Positions 57,921 to 64,000 of a stretch of DNA of 64,000 nt are shown in pieces. Under the pieces are notes generated by a model that made no database searches, was not told the DNA's origin, and worked only from the letters and a program-made list of their open reading frames with translations. The stretch is from Mariprofundus ferrinatatus (GTDB lineage: Bacteria; Pseudomonadota; Zetaproteobacteria; Mariprofundales; Mariprofundaceae). The position numbers and the translations under genes are program-made. The first letter of the stretch is position 1. Every line of letters starts with the position of its first letter. The stretch covers positions 372,001 to 436,000 of the forward strand of contig NZ_CP018800.1 in NCBI RefSeq assembly GCF_002795825.1, given 5' to 3'.

Positions 57921-58895
57921 TTATTGTGACGGCCGTTCCTCCCCCTGATTTGCATGCAATGGCTGTTCAATAATCGGCACACCACTCGGTGGCTGAGGTG
58001 CTGGAATGGGTCGTTCGCGGGCAACGGTGATGCCGGCGGCGGTGATGAATAAAATGCCAGCAAAGCCGATCAGGTCGGGTAATTCATTCCAGAGCAAGAA
58101 GCCGATCAGTCCGGCAAAGATCAGGCTTGTGTAACCCAGAGGCGAAACCTGTGTGGCTGGGGCACGCTGGTATGCCCATGTCAGTCCAAGCTGGCCAAGG
58201 CTTCCGAACAGGCCGACGGCAAGCAGCCAGATCCACTCTGTCCCATGCGGCGACTGGAAGTGCCAAAGGAGCGGGATAGCCGAAATAATTGATGAGATTA
58301 ACGCAAACCAGACAACGATGCTTACCGGATCATCGCTGTTCGAGAGCTGTTTCACCGTGGTCAGGGCAAGCCCGGCCAGCGCGCCCGATGCAAGTCCCAG
58401 CGCTCCGGCAAGTGAAAAGAGGCTGGCCGAGGGGTGAAAGAGCAAAATGATGCCGATCAGACTCAGCCCCAGTGCCCAGCGGCGGCTGGCTGTCCATGCC
58501 TCTTTCAGCCACAGCACGGCAAACAGAGCGACAAAGATCGGCGAGGTATAGTTGAGCAACAGTGCATCGGCCAGATGCAGATGGGCCAGTGCATAGAAGT
58601 AGAGATACATAGCTGTCAGCCCGGATATGGCGCGAAGCAGGTGCAATCGAAATTTGGCCGTTTTCATAGACGCCTTGTTGCGACCAAGCAGGGGGAGAAG
58701 GATTAACAGGGCGATGAAATTACGGAAAAAAACCACCTCGCTCTGCGGCAGTGATTCGCTGACCACCCGCACGCATGCACCCATCACCGCAAAGCTGGCG
58801 GATGAGAGCAGCGCAAAGCCAATCCATGCTGTTCCCTGGTGAAGATGGCGGTCCACGTTCAGAGCCACCTGCTGACCTACTCTACGGGGCTGCAT
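57921..58895 (-). CDS. EamA/RhaT-family (DMT) permease
   Basis: A 324-residue inner-membrane protein with ten predicted segments in two EamA repeats. The first repeat has VVFFRNFIALLILLPLL and LYFYALAHLHLADALLLNYTSPIF, the second QLGLTWAYQRAPATQVSPLGYTSLIFA, as in drug/metabolite transporters. The start overlaps the nspC stop by one base (TGATG), so it belongs to the carboxyspermidine operon and may export or import a polyamine or precursor; the substrate is unproven. Confidence 0.9.
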   Translation of the reverse strand: MQPRRVGQQVALNVDRHLHQGTAWIGFALLSSASFAVMGACVRVVSESLPQSEVVFFRNFIALLILLPLLGRNKASMKTAKFRLHLLRAISGLTAMYLYFYALAHLHLADALLLNYTSPIFVALFAVLWLKEAWTASRRWALGLSLIGIILLFHPSASLFSLAGALGLASGALAGLALTTVKQLSNSDDPVSIVVWFALISSIISAIPLLWHFQSPHGTEWIWLLAVGLFGSLGQLGLTWAYQRAPATQVSPLGYTSLIFAGLIGFLLWNELPDLIGFAGILFITAAGITVARERPIPAPQPPSGVPIIEQPLHANQGEERPSQ

Positions 58896-60028
58896 CAGGA
58901 GAGGCGGTCGCGGAAATCCTCATAGCTGAAGCGGCGAACCAGCTCAAATTCTCCGTTTTTGCGCCAGATGCCGATGTCCGGATGGCGCACACCATTGAAC
59001 ATTGTTGTCTTCACCATTGTGTAGTGAATCATATCCTCAAAGATCAGACGAGAACCGATCTCAAGCGGCGTATCAAAGGAGTAGTCACCGATCACGTCAC
59101 CGGCCAGGCAGGAGGTGCCGCCGAGACGGTAGGTGTGTTCTTTCTCGTTGGCCTCACCAGCACTGCTAATGGCGGGGCGGTAGGGCATCTCCAGCACATC
59201 GGGCATATGGGCAGTGGCCGAGATATCGAGAATCGCTACCGGCAACTGGTCAGTGGGCACGATATCGAGAACGCTTGTGATCAGCGGGCCTGTACGCCAT
59301 CCGATCGCACCTCCAGGCTCAAGATAGACCTCGACACTCCATTTTTCTTTGAATGCCTTGATTCGTTCAACCAGTTTTTTTACATCGTAATCTTTGTGGG
59401 TCATCAAATGGCCGCCGCCAAAATTCACCCATTTAAGGTTTGGGATGTAATCGGCGAACTTCGCTTCAAAGGCATCAATCAGGGCGACCGACGAGTCGGC
59501 GAGGTTCTCGCAGAGCGCATGCGCATGCAGCCCTTCGATACCGCTAAGGTCTTTCCCCTTCAGATGTTCCGGGCGTACGCCGAGGCGAGAGCCCGAGAAG
59601 CAGGGGTTGTAAAGGTCGGTGGCAACTTCACTGATACCCGGATTTACACGGATGCCGCAGGAGATGCCTGCCGCCAGTGCCTTTGGGCCGAAGAGTTGCC
59701 ACTGATTTACAGAGTTGAATACAATGTGGCCTGCCATTGAGCAGATCTCGTCGAACTCGTCCTCACGGTAGGCTGCCGAATAGATGTGGTTTTCTGCACC
59801 GAACTTCTCGTCGGAGAGCTTCAGTTCCCAGAGCGAGCTTGCCGTGCAGCCATGAAGGTACTGTTTGATCAGTTCGAAGGTGGACCACATGGCAAAGCCC
59901 TTCAGGGCAAGGATGATCTTGCAACCGGACTGCTCCTGCACCAGTTTCAAAACCTTAAGGTTGCTGATCAGCATCTCCTCTTCCAGCAGATAGCAGGGGG
60001 AGGGGACTTTACTCAGGTCAAATGACAT
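58895..60028 (-). CDS. nspC: Carboxynorspermidine/carboxyspermidine decarboxylase
   Basis: A 377-residue fold-type III PLP decarboxylase (alanine-racemase/LysA fold). The PLP Lys is in KIILALKGFAMWST, with SRLGVRPEHL, KWVNFGGGHLMT, EPGGAIGW and the Cys block GGTSCLAGDVIGDY typical of NspC. It decarboxylates carboxyspermidine (or carboxynorspermidine) to the polyamine. It is adjacent to the dehydrogenase that makes its substrate, with a 3-base gap, and to the DMT permease. Confidence 0.95.
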   Translation of the reverse strand: MSFDLSKVPSPCYLLEEEMLISNLKVLKLVQEQSGCKIILALKGFAMWSTFELIKQYLHGCTASSLWELKLSDEKFGAENHIYSAAYREDEFDEICSMAGHIVFNSVNQWQLFGPKALAAGISCGIRVNPGISEVATDLYNPCFSGSRLGVRPEHLKGKDLSGIEGLHAHALCENLADSSVALIDAFEAKFADYIPNLKWVNFGGGHLMTHKDYDVKKLVERIKAFKEKWSVEVYLEPGGAIGWRTGPLITSVLDIVPTDQLPVAILDISATAHMPDVLEMPYRPAISSAGEANEKEHTYRLGGTSCLAGDVIGDYSFDTPLEIGSRLIFEDMIHYTMVKTTMFNGVRHPDIGIWRKNGEFELVRRFSYEDFRDRLS

Positions 60029-60031
60029 GGC

Positions 60032-61246
60032 TTACTCTGGAAGAGAATCGACGTCGATATCTGTTTCGATATCGGACCAGGGCAGGCCATGTTCATTCAG
60101 CGCAGCCATGAACGGATCGGGGTCGAACTCCTCCATGTTGTAGACACCTGCTTTCATCCAGTGGCCCTGACACATCATCATCGCGCCGATCATGGCCGGC
60201 ACACCTGTGGTGTAGCTGACTGCCTGTGCGTTGGTCTCTTTGTAGCACTCCTGGTGGTCGCAGATGTTGTAGACATAGCGCGAGAGAGGTTTGCCATCCT
60301 TGGTGCCTTTCACAATCACGCCGATGTTGGTCTTACCGACGGTGCGTGGTCCAAGGCTCGCAGGATCAGGCAGCAGTGCTTTCAAAAACTGAATAGGCAC
60401 AATCTCGCGTCCTTCGAACATGATCGGCTCAATGGAGTCGAGGCCTATGTTGCGGAATACCTCGAGATGCTTGAGGTAGGCATCGCCGAAGGTCATCCAG
60501 AAGCGCATACGTTTAACACCTCTTAGGTTGACGGAGAGCGATTCCATCTCCTCGTGATAGAGCAGATACATGTTCTTCGGTCCGACCTGATCGAAATCGA
60601 ACTGTTTTTTGTACTGCATCGGCCTGGTTTCAATCCACTCGCCGTTCTCGAAGTAGCGGCCATTGCTGGTCACTTCTCGGATATTGATCTCCGGATTGAA
60701 ATTGGTGGCGAATGCATAGCCGTGGTCACCACCGTTGCAGTCGAGAATGTCGACGTAATCCAGTGTGTCAAAATGGTGTTTCTGCATATGGGCGCAGAAA
60801 ACATTGGTTACGCCCGGATCGAAGCCGGAGCCGAGCAGTGCCATCAACCCCGCCTTTTCAAAACGATCGCGGTAGGCCCACTGCCAGCTGTACTCGAACT
60901 TCGCCTCGTCCAGCGGTTCATAGTTGGCGGTATCGAGATAGTGAACGCCGGTCTCAAGGCAGGCATCCATGATGGTGAGATCCTGATAAGGGAGTGCCAC
61001 GTTGATAATCATGAACGGCTGAATCTGCTTTATCAGCGCAACCAGTTCAGGCACGTTATCGGCATCGACGGCTGCGGTCTGGATTGTTCGGCCGGTTTTC
61101 TCGGTGATTTCCGATGCGATCTGGTCGCACTTCGATTTGGTGCGACTGGCCAGCCAGATGTCTGAGAAGACATCTTCATTCTGGGCGCATTTATGTGCGA
61201 CTACGCGACCGACGCCACCTGCGCCGATGATCAGAACCCTTTTCAT
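60032..61246 (-). CDS. Carboxynorspermidine/carboxyspermidine dehydrogenase
   Basis: A 404-residue enzyme of the saccharopine dehydrogenase (LYS1-like) family: NAD(P) loop LIIGAGGVGRVVAHKCAQN, DIWLASRTKSKCDQI, GVHYLDTANYEPLDE and GSGFDPGVTNVFCAH. It condenses putrescine (or diaminopropane) with aspartate semialdehyde and reduces the imine, making carboxyspermidine for NspC. With the arginine decarboxylase and agmatinase also in the window, the route arginine to agmatine to putrescine to carboxyspermidine to spermidine is complete apart from aspartate semialdehyde supply. Confidence 0.93.
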   Translation of the reverse strand: MKRVLIIGAGGVGRVVAHKCAQNEDVFSDIWLASRTKSKCDQIASEITEKTGRTIQTAAVDADNVPELVALIKQIQPFMIINVALPYQDLTIMDACLETGVHYLDTANYEPLDEAKFEYSWQWAYRDRFEKAGLMALLGSGFDPGVTNVFCAHMQKHHFDTLDYVDILDCNGGDHGYAFATNFNPEINIREVTSNGRYFENGEWIETRPMQYKKQFDFDQVGPKNMYLLYHEEMESLSVNLRGVKRMRFWMTFGDAYLKHLEVFRNIGLDSIEPIMFEGREIVPIQFLKALLPDPASLGPRTVGKTNIGVIVKGTKDGKPLSRYVYNICDHQECYKETNAQAVSYTTGVPAMIGAMMMCQGHWMKAGVYNMEEFDPDPFMAALNEHGLPWSDIETDIDVDSLPE

Positions 61247-61387
61247 AATAAGACACCTGTATCCTGATATATTGCCGAATCACAGCAAGAGGTGACTGGC
61301 GGGTAGCGAGGCTAATGCCGTAGCTGGTATTCGACCAGCCCGATGAATCATCTATGCGGGAGGCGCGGATGCGATTATGCTGTCGCC

Positions 61388-62227
61388 ATGTTTGATTTTA
61401 CCGACCGTGACCTCAAAGAGGAGCATGATATTCGTATCATCGGTGCGCCGTTTGATGGCACCGTATCATTTCGCCCCGGCGCCCGTTTCGGGCCAGCGGC
61501 AATCCGTGACGCCTCCGATGGTGTGGAGACCTATTCACCCTATCTTGATGCCGATCTTGAGACAGTCCACTATGCTGATGCCGGTGATCTTGAGTTGCCA
61601 ATGGGTAACACCGAAGCGGTGCTCGCTATAATCCGTGAAACCGTCGATGAGTGCCTGAATGACGATGTGATTCCATTCCTGCTTGGCGGTGAACATCTGG
61701 TAACGCTGCCTGCCGTTGAAGCGGTGTTTGAGAAGTATCCCGAACTTGTCGTGGTGCAGCTCGATGCGCATGCCGATCAGCGCGATGATTACCTTGGCAT
61801 TGAGCTTTCACACGCCTGTGTAATGCGCCGTGTTTCGGAACTAGTCGGCGATGAAAATATTCGTCAGCTCGGCATCCGGTCAGGCACCCAGCGTGAATAT
61901 GAGTTGATGAAAGGGTTTGGTACCCTGACCACTTTCCGCGATGATGATCTTGATGAGATGGTCGCATGGATTGGTGATCGCCCTGTTTATCTCACCATCG
62001 ATCTTGATGTTTTTGATCCGGCCTGTTTTCCCGGCACCGGCACGCCTGAACCGGGCGGTATCGACTGGTGGACATTTAACCGCTTTATCAAGGCGATGAT
62101 GGAGTGCGACATCGTAGCTCTTGATGCCGTGGAGCTGGCGCCGCAGCTGGACACATCGGGCTGCTCATCGGTTCTGGCCGCCAAGGCTGTGCGTGAGATG
62201 CTGCTTGCGGTATCTCCAATCGCTTAA
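61388..62227 (+). CDS. speB: Agmatinase (ureohydrolase family)
   Basis: A 279-residue binuclear-manganese ureohydrolase with [53 protein letters not shown] and [10 protein letters not shown], which carry the metal ligands (His and Asp set). It cleaves agmatine to putrescine and urea. I start at ATG 61388; the frame is open 45 bases upstream but those codons look like leader. Its divergent arrangement with the carboxyspermidine operon suits polyamine synthesis; arginase or guanidinobutyrase are the alternatives. Confidence 0.9.
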   Translation: MFDFTDRDLKEEHDIRIIGAPFDGTVSFRPGARFGPAAIRDASDGVETYSPYLDADLETVHYADAGDLELPMGNTEAVLAIIRETVDECLNDDVIPFLLGGEHLVTLPAVEAVFEKYPELVVVQLDAHADQRDDYLGIELSHACVMRRVSELVGDENIRQLGIRSGTQREYELMKGFGTLTTFRDDDLDEMVAWIGDRPVYLTIDLDVFDPACFPGTGTPEPGGIDWWTFNRFIKAMMECDIVALDAVELAPQLDTSGCSSVLAAKAVREMLLAVSPIA

Positions 62228-62250
62228 TTTCAGATATAAGGAAATACGCT

Positions 62251-62532
62251 ATGTTCAAAACCAACGAATACTTTGATGGCTCCGTCAAATCAATCGCATT
62301 CGAGACTGCGGATGGCCCGGCGACAATTGGAGTCATGGCCGAAGGCGAGTACGAGTTTGGCACGGCCACGAAAGAGATTATGACAGTAACCTCAGGCCTG
62401 CTTGATGTGAAGTTGCCCGATTCCGATGATTGGGTCAGGTACTGTGCAGGCAGTGAATTTGTGGTTGAGAAGGATCAGCGTTTCGGCGTGCGCTCTATCG
62501 GCCAGAGTGCCTATCTCTGTCTCTACAGGTAA
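62251..62532 (+). CDS. ppnP: Pyrimidine/purine nucleoside phosphorylase PpnP (DUF1255)
   Basis: A 93-residue small cupin: [21 protein letters not shown] at the start, [18 protein letters not shown] and [16 protein letters not shown] are the family signature. PpnP splits several nucleosides with phosphate. It follows speB by 23 bases with AAGGAAA upstream, and may share its transcript. Confidence 0.93.
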   Translation: MFKTNEYFDGSVKSIAFETADGPATIGVMAEGEYEFGTATKEIMTVTSGLLDVKLPDSDDWVRYCAGSEFVVEKDQRFGVRSIGQSAYLCLYR

Positions 62533-62535
62533 GCT

Positions 62536-63180
62536 TTAGCTTCGAATTCTAAACCAGCCGGTGAGGCTCAGTCGATCGCGTCTGGCTGGCAGCACCTCGT
62601 GCGGAAACAGCTCGCTGATAAAGGTGACAAGCCTGCCCCCCTGCGGAATCACCTCCATCGGCAATGGCAGGTTTGAGGGCTCTGTTCCTTCGTAGACCTT
62701 CAGGGCGCCACCCTCATCAGGCTGCCAGTTATCATTAAGGTAGAGGATGCAGGTGACCACGCGCTCCATCGTGCCGATAAACCGGTCAAAGTGGATGTCA
62801 TAGGAGGCGCCGGGCGGATAGAGGGCAAAGTGCCCCTCGAATTCGAATAGTCCCATGTAGAGGTTACGGTTGATCTCCTTGCGCAGCGTTTCCAGATCAA
62901 GGAAATAGGGGAGCAGGGCTGCCCCCGGCTTTTCCGAGTCCAGCCAGAGAACCCGGTCATTTCGAATCTCAGGACGCAGTTGCATCGAGGCGCCGCGACC
63001 CACGCGAGCATGCCGGAATGCGCCTTTTTTGTACTGCTTTTTCGCTTCGAGAGCCATATTGCTGACTTGTAGTGGTGAGACAAAGCCATCGCAGATAGAA
63101 AAGCCGGTCTCGTGCAGATCAGCCACGATACGATCAAATTTGCTTGATGAGCCGTTGTCAGTAGAGAGGGCATGAGCCAT
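62536..63180 (-). CDS. 2-oxoglutarate/Fe(II)-dependent dioxygenase (prolyl-hydroxylase type)
   Basis: A 214-residue 2OG oxygenase. The iron site is HFD (YDIHFDRF) and a distant His in FPHEVLPARRDRLSLTGWFR, where the Arg anchors 2-oxoglutarate. Middle blocks (CILYLNDNWQPDEGGALKVYE) match P4Hc-type enzymes such as PiuC-like and SM-20-like proteins. The substrate is unknown. I prefer ATG 63180; the frame extends 29 codons upstream with a sequence unlike the family start. It converges on ppnP with a 3-base gap. Confidence 0.85.
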   Translation of the reverse strand: MAHALSTDNGSSSKFDRIVADLHETGFSICDGFVSPLQVSNMALEAKKQYKKGAFRHARVGRGASMQLRPEIRNDRVLWLDSEKPGAALLPYFLDLETLRKEINRNLYMGLFEFEGHFALYPPGASYDIHFDRFIGTMERVVTCILYLNDNWQPDEGGALKVYEGTEPSNLPLPMEVIPQGGRLVTFISELFPHEVLPARRDRLSLTGWFRIRS

Positions 63181-63333
63181 TGCTATACCTGCGGTTATAT
63201 TTTGTATCGCGACAACTGCCGCGGCTGATAGGCGTTGGATTATCCGTTTATCAGTTGGGCATGACAATCATATTGTAATGGGGTGGCTGGATGGCTTTGC
63301 AGATGGGTGCTATTCAGCGCACGCAATGGTGCG

Positions 63334-63999
63334 TTATTCCGGAACCAGCCATCCGAAATGTGTTTTGCCTTTACCCGAGAGCAAATGGGTATTTATCCAG
63401 TGCAGGGATGCTTTCATGGCATCCTCTGCCGCCCATGGCGGATTGACTATCAGCATGCCTGATCCCTGCATCTGCATTTGTGGAAATGCGCCATGGCAAT
63501 CAAGCTCTATCCTGAGGATCTTGCGAATACCTGCCCGCCTTAGTACGGCGAACAGTTCATTGTGGTTGGCGGCGGGAAGCAGGGGGTACCAGACTACATA
63601 GACACCGCCTGCAAATCTGGAGTAAACCTTGGCCACAGCAGTTGCCAGTTTTCGGTACTCCCCCTTCTCCTCGTAGGAGGGGTCGAGGAAGACCATGCCT
63701 CGCTTCTCTTTCGGTGGGAGTAGCGCCTTCATGGCCTCAAAGGCGTCGCGTTTATGAAGAGCAAGGTTGCGACTGCTTTTGAAGCTTGCCTGCAATCCTT
63801 CGAACTCCTGCGGGTGAAGGTCGCAGGCAGCGAGACGATCCTGCGGACGCATCATGGCGGCAAGCAGGGCAGTGGATCCGGGAAGGTGGGAAAAGTCTCC
63901 ATCGCTGTTTTTCTGTTCAATAAGCTTGAACCAGCGTGCGACACCCAATGGGTGCGGATCGTTGCGGAGCGCCCAGAGCCTGGCGATGCCGGTTTCGAA
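63334..63999 (-). CDS. rlmJ: 23S rRNA (adenine2030-N6)-methyltransferase RlmJ, 5' end outside window
   Basis: The visible frame stays open to the right edge (preceding codons read ETGIARLWALRND), so only the C-terminal ~220 residues are present. Blocks YPG-like STALLAAMMRPQDRLAACDLHPQE, FLDPSYEEKGEY (catalytic D-P-S/P-Y motif; here DPSYE where DPPYE is usual), VVWYPLL and MLIVNPPW identify RlmJ. It methylates A2030 of 23S rRNA. The Ser in place of the first Pro of DPPY is a mild difference from the norm. Confidence 0.9.
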   Translation of the reverse strand, partial: FETGIARLWALRNDPHPLGVARWFKLIEQKNSDGDFSHLPGSTALLAAMMRPQDRLAACDLHPQEFEGLQASFKSSRNLALHKRDAFEAMKALLPPKEKRGMVFLDPSYEEKGEYRKLATAVAKVYSRFAGGVYVVWYPLLPAANHNELFAVLRRAGIRKILRIELDCHGAFPQMQMQGSGMLIVNPPWAAEDAMKASLHWINTHLLSGKGKTHFGWLVPE

Positions 64000-64000
64000 C

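Noticed and set aside
58775-59740. Open frame of 321 codons opposite nspC
   Set aside because: It is the mirror of the conserved decarboxylase and has no family resemblance.

Overview
The window looks like chromosomal DNA of a Gram-negative proteobacterium: it encodes a TonB-dependent receptor, lipoproteins, LspA, GlnD, HtpX, Lon and a 6S-type RNA pair. Gene content and protein style (sulfite reductase fused to TusA, AmmeMemoRadiSam genes, carboxyspermidine-type polyamine genes, divergent HemF) fit a marine chemolithotroph. My best guess is a Mariprofundus-like zetaproteobacterium; this is from recollection, not a search. There is no phage, insertion sequence, CRISPR array, rRNA or tRNA that I can support. 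Genes are densely packed, often with 4-8 bp overlaps.

Layout. 1-4.4 kb: a hybrid histidine kinase (cut by the window edge) and a TonB-dependent receptor. 4.4-6.9 kb: the three-gene AmmeMemoRadiSam set. 7-15.1 kb: a ferredoxin-cyclase fusion, a CinA-like protein, HtpX and Lon back to back, and a LuxR-type two-component pair. 15.2-24.7 kb: an unknown membrane-tail protein, lspA, then the chain mutS-lipoprotein-glnD-patatin-murU-like-yaiI-HIT with nearly every junction overlapping. 24.8-28.1 kb (minus strand): a response regulator with a Cys-rich tail, a TPMT-like methyltransferase, and tusA, dsrE-like and mrp genes.

28.3-40.7 kb is the centrepiece, a sulfate-to-amino-acid sulfur cluster. A SAM-I riboswitch with its own terminator precedes a threonine-synthase-like PLP enzyme. 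A MoaD/ThiS-like sulfur carrier ending in Gly-Gly-Cys, a stand-alone NIL protein, cysteine synthase, a MoeB-like adenylyltransferase, a sulfite reductase-TusA fusion, a radical-SAM/SLC13-permease fusion, APS reductase and both ATP sulfurylase subunits follow. The arrangement suggests that sulfate is reduced to sulfide, loaded on the carrier as a thiocarboxylate and used for cysteine and/or homocysteine, with the first genes shut off by SAM.

40.8-51.9 kb: ffh, then rpsP-rimM-trmD with speA where rplS is usually found, a GGDEF-EAL protein, a DEAD-box helicase with a small thioredoxin-like Fe-S protein, a ZIP transporter and a HerA-like ATPase. 52-55.1 kb (minus): gnd-zwf-pgl, the oxidative pentose phosphate branch. 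55.3-56.7 kb: two diverged copies of a structured RNA that I identify as 6S RNA, both on the minus strand and flanking a lipoprotein gene. 56.7-64 kb: a divergent hemF, a DMT permease, the carboxyspermidine dehydrogenase/decarboxylase pair, speB (with speA this gives an arginine-to-spermidine route), ppnP, a 2-oxoglutarate oxygenase and the edge-truncated rlmJ.
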